From: Paenibacillus sp. FSL H7-0331
GTDB lineage: Bacteria; Bacillota; Bacilli; Paenibacillales; NBRC-103111
Assembly: GCF_001956045.1 (NCBI RefSeq)
Contig: NZ_MRTH01000003.1
Coordinates: forward strand, 372,001-436,000
DNA: 64,000 bases
Direction of reading: 5' to 3'
The position numbers and the translations under genes were made by a program. The notes below the pieces were generated by a model. The model was not told the DNA's origin, did not search any database, and saw only the letters and a list, made by a program, of their open reading frames with translations. Shown here one piece after another: positions 1 through 8,105 of the stretch; within the stretch, counting starts at the first letter, position 1, and every line of letters starts with the position of its first letter.

Positions 1-2
1 TC

Positions 3-260
3 AAAGGTTATGAGGAAGTAAGACAAACGGAGTTTTCATTGCGAATTAATGGTACTGAGGCTCAACGGGGTAATGTGAATGATATGATTTTTAATCTTCA
101 GGTCATTGTTGATTATATTGCCGAGCATTATGGTTTAGGTAAAGGAGATATTATTTATACGGGTACTCCTGCTGGTGTCGGTGCTGTCAGCTCTGGTGAC
201 AAATTCGAGCTGCTGTGGGGATCAGAGGCTATGGGCGAGTTTACAATCGGATTAACGTAA
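3..260 (+). CDS. Fumarylacetoacetate hydrolase family protein, C-terminal part
   Basis: The open frame is already running at the left edge, so only the last 85 codons are present. The visible piece has the typical C-terminal FAH-fold stretch: a segment ending in NDMIFNLQVIVDYIA, then GDIIYTGTPAGVG and a final SGDKFELLWG strand. Family members are Mg2+/Mn2+-dependent hydrolases or decarboxylases of 2-oxo acids, such as 2-hydroxyhepta-2,4-diene-1,7-dioate isomerases and acylpyruvases, acting in the cytoplasm. Substrate cannot be judged from this fragment. It converges on the HD-GYP gene and shares a terminator hairpin with it. Confidence 0.85.
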   Translation, partial: KGYEEVRQTEFSLRINGTEAQRGNVNDMIFNLQVIVDYIAEHYGLGKGDIIYTGTPAGVGAVSSGDKFELLWGSEAMGEFTIGLT

Positions 261-270
261 TAAGACCAAT

Positions 271-309
271 AAGGAGGATCGCTCTGTTAAGCGATTCCTC
301 CTTTGTCCT
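271..309. terminator. Bidirectional terminator between the FAH gene and the HD-GYP gene
   Basis: A 13-bp stem (AAGGAGGATCGCT, with the near-perfect complement at 290-303) closes a 6-nt loop and is followed by a T-rich run on the plus strand. The left arm also carries the last codons of the minus-strand gene, so the hairpin overlaps its stop codon. Confidence 0.75.
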
Positions 310-1483
310 TTTCAGCCAAGGCAGCATCCGAATACAGCTCACGTACCTTGAGAATCTCTGGCAGCTGTGCCATAAAGGCATCGACGACCATTGGATCGAA
401 ATGCTGGCCTCGTTCTTCCTTGAACAGATTGAGAATACGATCCAACTCCCAAGCCTGCTTATACACCCGCTCACTGCCAAGTGCATCAAATACGTCGGCA
501 ATAGCGGTAATACGTCCATAGATATGGATTTCCTCACCTTGGATTCCTTGTGGGTAGCCACGGCCATTCCATTTCTCGTGATGCTGATGAGCGACGATAG
601 CAGCTGTTTTCAAGATGCGGCGACTTGAATTTTTCAATAACCCATACCCGATATTGGTGTGCGCTTTCATGATATCGAATTCTTCATCTGTCAGCTTGCC
701 GGGCTTCTTTAGTACGGAGTCGGGAATGGCGACCTTGCCGATGTCGTGCATAGGCGAAGCGATTTTCAATAACTCGGCTTCCTCGTGGCTCATACCTAGT
801 TGTTTGGCCAGGATGTAAGAGTATTCAGCTACACGTTTGACATGATTGCCAGTTTCCTTGGAACGGCTCTCGCCGATCTCTCCCATTGTGAAGATGATTT
901 CTTTTTGGGTTTCTTCAATTTCATTGGAGAGCAGGGCGGATTCCAGAGATTTTCCTGCATAGGAGGCGGCCAAGGTGAGATGCTCTAAATCCTTTTTGGA
1001 AAATTGCTCCTCGGCGGTGAGCTTATTTACAGCCTGATAAGCTCCCATTATTTCGCCCTCATTATTACGGAACGGAATGACCATCAATGCTTTGGTGCGA
1101 TAACCGGTTTTGAGATCCATGGCAATTGCGCCACTTTCCAATACATCCTTGAACTCGGTATTTACGTAGGCATCCTCTATGAAAATAGGTTGTCCTGTCG
1201 TTATTGAGTGCCCGACCAAGCCTGCATCTCGGGGAAGTCTGAGTTGGGGAACGCCATGCGCAACTGTGGAATATAATTCATTATTTTGTTTATCTATAAG
1301 CCATACCGTACATCGATCTGAAACAACCATCTCGCGGCCCATATCAGCCATTAGCATAATCAAATGATCCAGTCGTCGCTCGTTCGCTATTTTGGCTGCA
1401 TAATCAAAAATAACGAGAAGCATTTCTTCGGGCTCGAGATTTTTCTTTATTTTGAGTGTCCCAAACGGATCAGCTTCATGCAC
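287..1483 (-). CDS. GAF-HD-GYP domain protein, probable cyclic-di-GMP phosphodiesterase
   Basis: A 398-residue cytoplasmic protein with a GAF-like sensor domain (about residues 20-180) and a C-terminal HD-GYP domain (about 215-390). The catalytic signature is visible: MHDIGKVAIPD, then a HTNIGYGLL helix, HHEKWNGRGYP and ITAIADVFDAL. HD-GYP proteins hydrolyse cyclic di-GMP and so affect motility, biofilm and related behaviour. The start is taken as GTG at 1483, because AGGGAGGG lies 8 nt upstream. An open frame extends further upstream but would run into the divergent DUF92 gene. A second HD-GYP gene lies at 54156. The GAF ligand is unknown. Confidence 0.88.
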   Translation of the reverse strand: MHEADPFGTLKIKKNLEPEEMLLVIFDYAAKIANERRLDHLIMLMADMGREMVVSDRCTVWLIDKQNNELYSTVAHGVPQLRLPRDAGLVGHSITTGQPIFIEDAYVNTEFKDVLESGAIAMDLKTGYRTKALMVIPFRNNEGEIMGAYQAVNKLTAEEQFSKKDLEHLTLAASYAGKSLESALLSNEIEETQKEIIFTMGEIGESRSKETGNHVKRVAEYSYILAKQLGMSHEEAELLKIASPMHDIGKVAIPDSVLKKPGKLTDEEFDIMKAHTNIGYGLLKNSSRRILKTAAIVAHQHHEKWNGRGYPQGIQGEEIHIYGRITAIADVFDALGSERVYKQAWELDRILNLFKEERGQHFDPMVVDAFMAQLPEILKVRELYSDAALAEKDKGGIA

Positions 1484-1598
1484 GTTAATACCCTCCCTGG
1501 GGTTTTGCGTTTTTTCAACTAAGAAAATCATATTATAATGCAATAGTTCTGTAAATATATATTGTAGAATTTTATCGAATAATGGAGGAAAACAATTC

Positions 1599-2456
1599 AT
1601 GTTGGACTGGTTGATCGGTTTGGCGTGCAGTTCATTCATTGCATGGGCAGCTTGGCGCAAACAATCTTTATCTGTCTCTGGAGCTATCGCTGCGGTAATC
1701 GTAGGGACCTTGTTGTATGCGCTTGGAGGACTGCCGTGGTATGGGACTCTTATGGTCTTTTTCCTTACCTCCACCTTGCTCACGAAGTGGAAGCATAAGC
1801 GTAAAGCCGTCGTTGAGAGCAACTATGCAAAGTCTGGCAGGAGGGATGCCGGACAGGTAGCAGCCAACGGAGGCTTGGGAACGCTGCTTTGCTTGGGTAA
1901 CAGCATATGGCCGCACTCGCTGTGGTGGGCTGCTTTCATGGGCATTATGGCTGCAGTCAATGCAGATACATGGGCAACAGAAATCGGCGGTTTAAGCCGT
2001 TCGCTGCCACGTTCCATAGTGAGCGGGCGAAGAGTTCCAACTGGCACCTCCGGCGGAATAACAGCTGCGGGACTTGCCGCATCTTTATCCGGTGGGCTGC
2101 TGATCGGTGTGGCGGGCTGGGCTTTCACAAGTACGGGTTGGGGACAGCCTATCAGTGGGGCCGATGCTGCTTCTTCCATCGTCGTTACTTCGGCTGTAGG
2201 TGTTATAGGACTGCTCTTATCAGGTGCTCTTGGTGGTATGGCAGGCTCGCTGTCGGACTCCTGGCTGGGAGCGGTATGGCAGGTCATGTATCGCTGTCCG
2301 GTCTGCGGTAAGGAAATAGAAAAAAAACGTCATTGCAACGATACACAGGCAATTCGTATTCGCGGAGCTTCATGGATGACGAATGATACGGTCAATATTA
2401 TCAGCTCAGGAATTGGCGGTGCTGTAAGTGCAGGATTCCTTTACTTGTATATCTGA
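1599..2456 (+). CDS. DUF92 family integral membrane protein (TIGR00297 type)
   Basis: A 285-residue polytopic membrane protein with the DUF92 pattern: a first membrane segment, a loop with TKWKHKRK, then an AANGGLGTLLCL segment, NADTWATEIGGLS and SGALGGMAGSLSDSWLGA. A small CPVCGKE...CN cysteine motif near the C-terminus (about residues 226-244) could bind metal. The family is related to plant VTE5/VTE6 phytol and phytyl-phosphate kinases, but the bacterial substrate is not established, so only the family is called. The ATG follows TGGAGG at good spacing. It diverges from the HD-GYP gene and ends at a strong bidirectional terminator. Confidence 0.85.
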   Translation: MLDWLIGLACSSFIAWAAWRKQSLSVSGAIAAVIVGTLLYALGGLPWYGTLMVFFLTSTLLTKWKHKRKAVVESNYAKSGRRDAGQVAANGGLGTLLCLGNSIWPHSLWWAAFMGIMAAVNADTWATEIGGLSRSLPRSIVSGRRVPTGTSGGITAAGLAASLSGGLLIGVAGWAFTSTGWGQPISGADAASSIVVTSAVGVIGLLLSGALGGMAGSLSDSWLGAVWQVMYRCPVCGKEIEKKRHCNDTQAIRIRGASWMTNDTVNIISSGIGGAVSAGFLYLYI

Positions 2457-2478
2457 AAATGGATGAGTTCCCTAAATG

Positions 2479-2539
2479 AAAACCGTTCTTCCATCAGCGA
2501 ATATATGTAATTCGCCAGATGGGAAGAACGGTTTTTTTT
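2479..2539. terminator. Bidirectional terminator
   Basis: AAAACCGTTCTTCC pairs with GGGAAGAACGGTTTT across an internal GCGAAT/ATTCGC stem, with A and T runs on the two sides. It serves the DUF92 gene and the converging beta-propeller gene. Confidence 0.85.
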
Positions 2540-2546
2540 GCACTAA

Positions 2547-5096
2547 CTAAGGTAAAGTAATTGACTTTAAGTCATTCATGGAAGAGATATCGGTTGCTTT
2601 TAATATTTGCTCTGATGATGTATACAGCGCATCTCCAATATATAGAATCCGTTGGATATTGCGTTTGCCATTGTAAGCGACATGTCCGGCTTTCAAGTAA
2701 TCGTCACTGGTTAAATGGGTGATTTTTCCTTTGAGCTTAAAGCCGGCTGCCACATCAACTTGGTATACATAAGCACCTTGAAACGCAAATTCGCCGTAGC
2801 TTGGAACCGTATTTATGGCCGCTGCCGGGTTTGAGCTTGAAGATGCATTGCTTTTGGTCTCCATCAGCGTGACGGGGAAAGCGAGCAGGTTCTTCTCCTT
2901 GGAGAACAACAGCGCCTTATGGTTACGAAGCAGCTCGGAATCCGTACCGCGGTCTCCGATGTTTTCCGAGAACAGCTCCTTTGGATTAGCCACATCACTT
3001 ACATCAAACATCGCCATCTTCATTCCCTGATAATAAGCAGTCGTTTGTGTAGAGCCAATAGATCCATTATTGCTTGAGACCTCGACCGCGTCCTTACCGA
3101 AGCCGATCAGATGGGTATCATCATAAGGATGCAGGTAGTTGCTGTAGCCCGGTATCTTGAGCTTGCCAAGAATTTTGGGTGCCTGCGGCTCCTGCAGATC
3201 AATGACAAATAAAGGATCAACGGTCTTGAAAGTAACCATATAGGCACGATTGCCTGCATAGCGGACCGAATAAATCTGTTCACCGGGTGCAATATCATTA
3301 ATTTGTCCAATCACATTCATCGATTCGTTCAGCACATACATATGATTTTTGGATGTCATATCATCATCACGTCCTGCAAAACCGGTTGTCGTAGCGATTC
3401 GAAAGCTGCCATTCATTTCATCCATCGCAAACTGGTTGATGGCCCGCCCTGGAACCTTGCCGCGGCCCGTATATCGGATGGAGCCTTGATCCATAGCAAA
3501 TTTGTAAATAACGCTGTTTGTTTCTCCCGCTACTATGCGTCGTTTTGCCAGTGGGTCCTCACCTGTATTGGGCTGTACGGCAGCAGGTGTGTATTCATTG
3601 GTCGTAACGAACAAATTGGCTTCTGATGCATATACTTGCTGACCGGAGCCGAGGTAGCTTGAGACGTTCAGCTTTTGCTCGGGCTGGTTCAGGTTGAAGC
3701 CGCCGATTAACAAATAGTTTGGCTGCACCGAGTTGGGAAAGTAACGAACGTCCTCATAGCCAATGCTAATGAAGGCGTCACCCGCAGCAGAGTCCCTGTA
3801 AGAAGGAGCTGAGTTTTTCAATGCTACTGCTTTATCAGTTGATGACACATCGCCGCGCAGCAGCGGATATACATTGAAGCCTTTATTGGAGACGAGATAT
3901 AGTGAGGAGCCAACCTTGCGCGAAGAAACATAATTGCCATCGAGCTCGACCTCACGAAGCTTCTTCACCTGAGTGCGATCCCCTAGTTCGTAAACGATTG
4001 CTTTGGTTGTATTTCGTGAAAGATTAACACCAGGTAAGGATACGATCTTTATATTTTCTGCTGAAACAGGAGCAGGTACAGGTGAAACGGAAAGGGGCGG
4101 AGCTGCCGACTTTGAAGAAGAAGACTGCTGGACCGCAGGTCCGGATACGGGCATGGCAGGAGCCGTTTGACCCTCCATAGGTACAACGGGATCGATAGTT
4201 CTGTAGAATGTCGTACCGATGACCACCATATGCTTATCATCGATGTATAGCTCCTTGGCTCTGAAGTTTTGATCTTCAAATGTCAAGGTTTGTGTGACCT
4301 TCATTTGGTCAGCAGGGTAAGCTGCAGCAATGATGACACGGTTACGATTAACCTGATAAATATAAGAGCCGTCTGTTTTAATAATATCAGCTTCGTCAAC
4401 GCCTTCAACCTGAACGTTGGTACCTGAATAATCCGGTTTGGATTCCGCCGCTGCTGCTTGAGGAGCGGGGGCTGCTGCAGGAGCACTGCTCGATGATTTT
4501 TCTTTGGAGGTCGATTGTTCCTGTATCACGGCCGTTGTAGCCATATCTGATTTCGTCATCAGGCTCACGCTGCCTCCGTAGCCGCCACCTGCACCTGAAT
4601 AATCTTTGAACAGCTCCAGCATATGGTCTGCAGAGCCGATTGTAGGCAGGCTTTTATCAGCATCGACAATAGCGACTGACTTATTCATTCCATCCCAATA
4701 TACATTAAAGTCGAACGATTCACTAAAAAAACGCAATGGAACGAACAGCTTGCCATTGTGCATACGAGGCGCTGCTTCCAGATTTACGGGTGTTTCCCCG
4801 CGAAAGGCTTGTTTGTTATCGATTGTCAATTTAATACTGTGTAATCCCTTAACAGCTGCTGCAGTCTGGGAGCTTTCATCCCATTCTAGCTGCACACCCA
4901 GAGATTCAGATAAATCTCGTAAAGGGACCATGAGAGTATTGTCGATCAAAAGCGGCATAGAGCTGAAGGAGACATTGCTCCCGTTTACTTGTAAGCCGAT
5001 AGCTGTGCCACTTTCTGTAGCTGCAGGTGGTGCCGCGACCCCGTACGAGAAAACTGTAGTTGCCAGAAGGCACACCAACGTTAATGCTTTTTTCAT
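2547..5096 (-). CDS. Secreted beta-propeller protein with N-terminal stalk (copper amine oxidase-like) domain
   Basis: An 849-residue exported protein. A signal peptide (about 1-22) is followed by the stalk domain (about 33-130) with its two typical strands, MVPLRDLSESLGV and LFVPLRFFSESF. A Ser/Ala/Pro linker (about 170-225) leads to a large beta-propeller of the Beta_propel family (Pfam PF09826). The entry signature VEGVDEADIIKTDG is clear. Such proteins sit at or outside the cell wall. Their ligand is not known, and no hydrolase motif was seen. The start ATG follows GAGGAGGG. The gene stands alone between two terminators. The same stalk domain is used at the C-terminus of the NHL protein at 52427, which suggests a shared wall-attachment or assembly role. 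Confidence 0.88.
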   Translation of the reverse strand: MKKALTLVCLLATTVFSYGVAAPPAATESGTAIGLQVNGSNVSFSSMPLLIDNTLMVPLRDLSESLGVQLEWDESSQTAAAVKGLHSIKLTIDNKQAFRGETPVNLEAAPRMHNGKLFVPLRFFSESFDFNVYWDGMNKSVAIVDADKSLPTIGSADHMLELFKDYSGAGGGYGGSVSLMTKSDMATTAVIQEQSTSKEKSSSSAPAAAPAPQAAAAESKPDYSGTNVQVEGVDEADIIKTDGSYIYQVNRNRVIIAAAYPADQMKVTQTLTFEDQNFRAKELYIDDKHMVVIGTTFYRTIDPVVPMEGQTAPAMPVSGPAVQQSSSSKSAAPPLSVSPVPAPVSAENIKIVSLPGVNLSRNTTKAIVYELGDRTQVKKLREVELDGNYVSSRKVGSSLYLVSNKGFNVYPLLRGDVSSTDKAVALKNSAPSYRDSAAGDAFISIGYEDVRYFPNSVQPNYLLIGGFNLNQPEQKLNVSSYLGSGQQVYASEANLFVTTNEYTPAAVQPNTGEDPLAKRRIVAGETNSVIYKFAMDQGSIRYTGRGKVPGRAINQFAMDEMNGSFRIATTTGFAGRDDDMTSKNHMYVLNESMNVIGQINDIAPGEQIYSVRYAGNRAYMVTFKTVDPLFVIDLQEPQAPKILGKLKIPGYSNYLHPYDDTHLIGFGKDAVEVSSNNGSIGSTQTTAYYQGMKMAMFDVSDVANPKELFSENIGDRGTDSELLRNHKALLFSKEKNLLAFPVTLMETKSNASSSSNPAAAINTVPSYGEFAFQGAYVYQVDVAAGFKLKGKITHLTSDDYLKAGHVAYNGKRNIQRILYIGDALYTSSEQILKATDISSMNDLKSITLP

Positions 5097-5201
5097 TTTT
5101 TTCCCTCCTCGTAAATGCTTTCATTCCTGTACTTCTTACAAGCTCTAACGTAACCAAGAGGGAATATGTTCCAATGACCATCAATTAAAATTTGCCCAAA
5201 T

Positions 5202-5230
5202 CAAAAAAACCGTCCCATGGTAGGGAACGG
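5202..5230 (-). terminator. Terminator after lapA
   Basis: On the minus strand CCGTTCCC and GGGACGG form a short stem around TACCAT, followed by seven T residues. It ends the lapA transcript. Confidence 0.8.
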
Positions 5231-5271
5231 CTCAAGTGACCAGAATTGACGCGACTACTTTAGGCACATAT

Positions 5272-5616
5272 TTATATTTCCGAAGAAGGCAATTTCTCCG
5301 ATGCTGCATAGGTTAAAGGAAGAGGGGCAGTATCAGTGGGAGTTGCTGACGATGGAATCGCATGTGCCATTTGTGCCTCATTGAGCTGCTTCTCGAGCTG
5401 CTTGATGGTCCGTTTTAATTTGTACTGCTTGCTCATGCCAATCAATCCGAGGATCAATCCGCCGAGTAGTGTTGAGCTGAGAATGATAATAATCAGGGGC
5501 AGCTGCATATCAGTAAAAATGAGATGCACATTAACCGGTTCCGTATTGATTGCAGCAAAAATGGCAGTCAGCAATCCAAAAAATAAAATACTGATAAATA
5601 TCCATTGGGTCTTCAT
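5272..5616 (-). CDS. LapA-family (DUF1049) membrane protein
   Basis: A 114-residue protein with two transmembrane segments (about 5-25 and 38-60) joined by a short loop with the NTEPVNVHLIFT pattern of LapA/YciS-like proteins. A cytoplasmic coiled-coil tail (KRTIKQLEKQLNEAQ) follows. In enterobacteria LapA helps assemble lipopolysaccharide. In Firmicutes the role is unknown. AAGGAGGATAG precedes the ATG. It lies downstream of oligoendopeptidase F on the same strand. Confidence 0.8.
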   Translation of the reverse strand: MKTQWIFISILFFGLLTAIFAAINTEPVNVHLIFTDMQLPLIIIILSSTLLGGLILGLIGMSKQYKLKRTIKQLEKQLNEAQMAHAIPSSATPTDTAPLPLTYAASEKLPSSEI

Positions 5617-5648
5617 GCTAAGCTATCCTCCTTAGGTGCCAAATAACC

Positions 5649-5689
5649 AACAAGACTGCGAACATGGTGAACGTTAGCAGCCTTGTTGA
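5649..5689 (-). terminator. Possible weak terminator between pepF and lapA
   Basis: AACAAGGCTGC and GCAGTCTTGTT (minus strand) form an imperfect stem with a long loop, and only a weak T-rich stretch follows. It could be a weak terminator or a processing hairpin. Confidence 0.4.
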
Positions 5690-5694
5690 TTCTA

Positions 5695-7599
5695 CTACTT
5701 GGTTAATTGCTCCATTTGGTCCAGGAGGCTTTTGAATACATCCATCGCTTGCTTGATAGGTTCCGGTGTCGACATATCCACACCTGCGCGCTGCAATATA
5801 TTGATCGAATAGTCGCTTCCGCCGCTTTTCAGGAAACCAAGATAGCGGTCGACGGCAGGCTGACCTTCTTCAAGAATTTGTTTGGCAAAGCTGGTTGCCG
5901 CGGAGAACCCAGTCGCATATTTATAAACATAGAAGCTGTTATAAAAATGTGGAATGCGCGCCCATTCGATTTCGATATCCTGATCCACAACCATATCCTT
6001 ACCGTAGTACTTCAGGTTCAAATCGTAATAAATTTTGCTGAGCTCCTGAGGAGTGAGTGCTTCGCCTTGTTCTGCTTTTTCATGAGTGATTTTTTCGAAT
6101 TCGGCGAACATCGTTTGGCGGAACACTGTCGTACGGAACTGATCCATGTAGTAGGTCAACAAATACATTTTTTCCTTAGGATCTGTTGATTTTTTGAGCA
6201 TGTAGTCCATAAGCAACGCTTCATTCAATGTGGAGGCTACTTCTGCCAGGAAGATCGTATACTGCGCATAGCGATATTCCTGATTTTCATCCGATAAATA
6301 GGAATGAATAGCGTGGCCCATCTCGTGAGTGAGGGTGAACATGCTGTTCAAATTATCTTTGTGGTTCAGCAGCACGTAAGGATGTGTTCCATAAGCGCCC
6401 CAGCTATAGGCACCGCTCCGTTTGCCTTCATTTTCATAAATGTCAATCCAGTGCTTGTCAAAGCCTTCTTGCAAAATGTTCAAATAATCCTGACCGAGTG
6501 GCTTCAAGCTTTCCTTGACCATTCCCTGAGCCTGCTCATACGTAATATCCATCTTGTATTCATCTACAAGCGGTGCGAACAGATCATACATATGAAGCTC
6601 ATCGACTTTCAGCAGCTTTTTGCGGAGCTCCATATAACGATGCATCAACGGCAATGACTCATGGATCGTATCGATCAGATTGGTATACACTTCTTTATTA
6701 ATATTGTCCCCATACAGGGATGCTTCCAGGGCTGAAGGGTATTTACGAACCTTGGAATAAAAAATATCTTTTGAAATATTAGCAGATAGTGTAGCGCCGA
6801 TCGTATTTTTATTTTTGGAATAAGTGTCATACATCGTCTTGAATGCATTTTTACGAACTTCCCGGTTACGGCTTTCAAGGAATTGAATATAACGCCCTTG
6901 TGTCAGCTCAATTTCTTCACCGTGCTCATTTTTCACCTTGGGGAATTTCAGATCGGCATTGTTCAGCATACTGAAAATAGTACTCGGAGCTTGTGAGAGA
7001 TTGCCTACCTGAGCTAGCAGTGCTTCTTCCGATTTGGAAAGGATATGCTGTTTTTCACGAATCATTTCGGTCAAGGTACGCTTATAAAAGCTAAGTTCGG
7101 GATGACTCACCAGCTTTTGCAGTTCGTCGTCCGACAGACTTAAGATTTCCGGAGAAATGAAGGATAAGGCTTCGCCTGATTCCACGCTGAGCTTCTTGGC
7201 TTTATCGGACAATGCCTGGTAAGTTGGTTCGGCTGTATCTTCATGATGCTTCATGTTGGCGTATACGTATAGACGTTCCATATGTACAGAAATTTTGTCT
7301 TCCAATTCAAAACATTGCTTGATCGCAGCAGGCTTGTTCAGCTTGCCTTGAAATTCGCTGATTTGCTGCAAAGCTTCTTTAACTTCCTTGTATTCCGTGT
7401 CCCATGCTTGCTGATTAGGAAAAAGATCTTCCAGCTTCCAGCGCTGTTCTACAGGAACATCCGTACGTTTAACAACTTGACTCATGGGAGCCCTCCTCGA
7501 TAATTTGGATGGTTTGGTATTGCCGTCCGCCGTTACGGGGGATGAAAGAATCGTACCTGTAAGCAGAATACCTGTCATGACTATGGGGAAAAAACGCAT
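5695..7599 (-). CDS. pepF: Oligoendopeptidase F (M3 family), with an exported and an internal-start form
   Basis: A zinc metallopeptidase that cuts short peptides. The active site THEMGHAIH lies near residue 425 and the third ligand region is FLAEVASTLNE. The 596-residue core beginning MSQVVKRTD has the usual PepF length. Upstream and in frame is a 38-residue extension that looks like a signal peptide: Arg, a hydrophobic run FFPIVMTGILLTGTILS, then SPVTADG. Both starts have good ribosome sites: AGGGAG 10 nt before the ATG at 7599, and GAGGAGGG just before the internal ATG at 7485. A GTG at 7608 is also possible. The protein may be made in two forms, one exported and one cytoplasmic. Confidence 0.9.
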   Translation of the reverse strand: MRFFPIVMTGILLTGTILSSPVTADGNTKPSKLSRRAPMSQVVKRTDVPVEQRWKLEDLFPNQQAWDTEYKEVKEALQQISEFQGKLNKPAAIKQCFELEDKISVHMERLYVYANMKHHEDTAEPTYQALSDKAKKLSVESGEALSFISPEILSLSDDELQKLVSHPELSFYKRTLTEMIREKQHILSKSEEALLAQVGNLSQAPSTIFSMLNNADLKFPKVKNEHGEEIELTQGRYIQFLESRNREVRKNAFKTMYDTYSKNKNTIGATLSANISKDIFYSKVRKYPSALEASLYGDNINKEVYTNLIDTIHESLPLMHRYMELRKKLLKVDELHMYDLFAPLVDEYKMDITYEQAQGMVKESLKPLGQDYLNILQEGFDKHWIDIYENEGKRSGAYSWGAYGTHPYVLLNHKDNLNSMFTLTHEMGHAIHSYLSDENQEYRYAQYTIFLAEVASTLNEALLMDYMLKKSTDPKEKMYLLTYYMDQFRTTVFRQTMFAEFEKITHEKAEQGEALTPQELSKIYYDLNLKYYGKDMVVDQDIEIEWARIPHFYNSFYVYKYATGFSAATSFAKQILEEGQPAVDRYLGFLKSGGSDYSINILQRAGVDMSTPEPIKQAMDVFKSLLDQMEQLTK

Positions 7600-7667
7600 T
7601 ATGCTCACGCTCCCTGCAATTTTCCCCTAGTATGACCCGATTGTAAGTTAATTATAAGAGAATTTAT

Positions 7668-7804
7668 TATCGAAGTAAAACTTGGGTGAGCGACCGCGGT
7701 TTAGCGGTAAATTCTCTTGCTGATACACGAAGCCATAACTGGAAGTAACGCTCCTATCATAAAGAGAAGCCTGTATCGAAGTAAAACAAAGGTGAGCGAC
7801 CGCG
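7668..7804. repeat. Pair of 31-bp direct repeats, 106 bp apart
   Basis: Positions 7668-7698 and 7774-7804 are the same except for three bases: TATCGAAGTAAAAC, a variable triplet, then GGTGAGCGACCGCG. Both copies are preceded by GAGAA at similar distance. They lie between the small membrane protein gene and pepF, in otherwise noncoding DNA. The ends could be remnants of a small mobile or interspersed element, or a regulatory pair. No protein is encoded. Confidence 0.7.
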
Positions 7805-7823
7805 ACACTCTCATCACTTCTTC

Positions 7824-8003
7824 TCACTGCAATGAGAAGAAACTGTACACGATCAAGGTGAAAGCAAAGGCGACCATGACCAGAGCCATAATGGCAAGAG
7901 GGCGCTTGACGCCGCTTGGTAACGAATCTTTTTTTAATATCAGGATCAAGGCGAAACAAAATGCAACAATAATAAAAGTAAGGATGGAAGCGGAATTGCT
8001 CAC
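7824..8003 (-). CDS. Small two-helix membrane protein, 59 residues
   Basis: A short open frame with GTG start, preceded by AAGAGGTG at proper spacing. The product has two hydrophobic helices (ASILTFIIVAFCFALILIL and RPLAIMALVMVAFAFTLIVY) joined by a short loop KKDSLPSGVK, the profile expected of a real membrane miniprotein. It lies just downstream of the TerC-family gene on the same strand. Function is unknown. A role linked to the TerC protein is only a guess from position. The opposite-strand frame here looks like a shadow. Confidence 0.7.
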   Translation of the reverse strand: MSNSASILTFIIVAFCFALILILKKDSLPSGVKRPLAIMALVMVAFAFTLIVYSFFSLQ

Positions 8004-8105
8004 CTAAAAAAACACCTCTTCTTACGATGGAATCGCATGCACCGTCTGTGATATCGGCTGATGCTCTCCTAATGGTTTCGCCGTGCTGTCCCAAACTCCT
8101 TGTTT

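Noticed and set aside
7717..8007. Plus-strand 96-codon frame
   Set aside because: It is antisense to the well supported 59-residue membrane gene and has no ribosome site.
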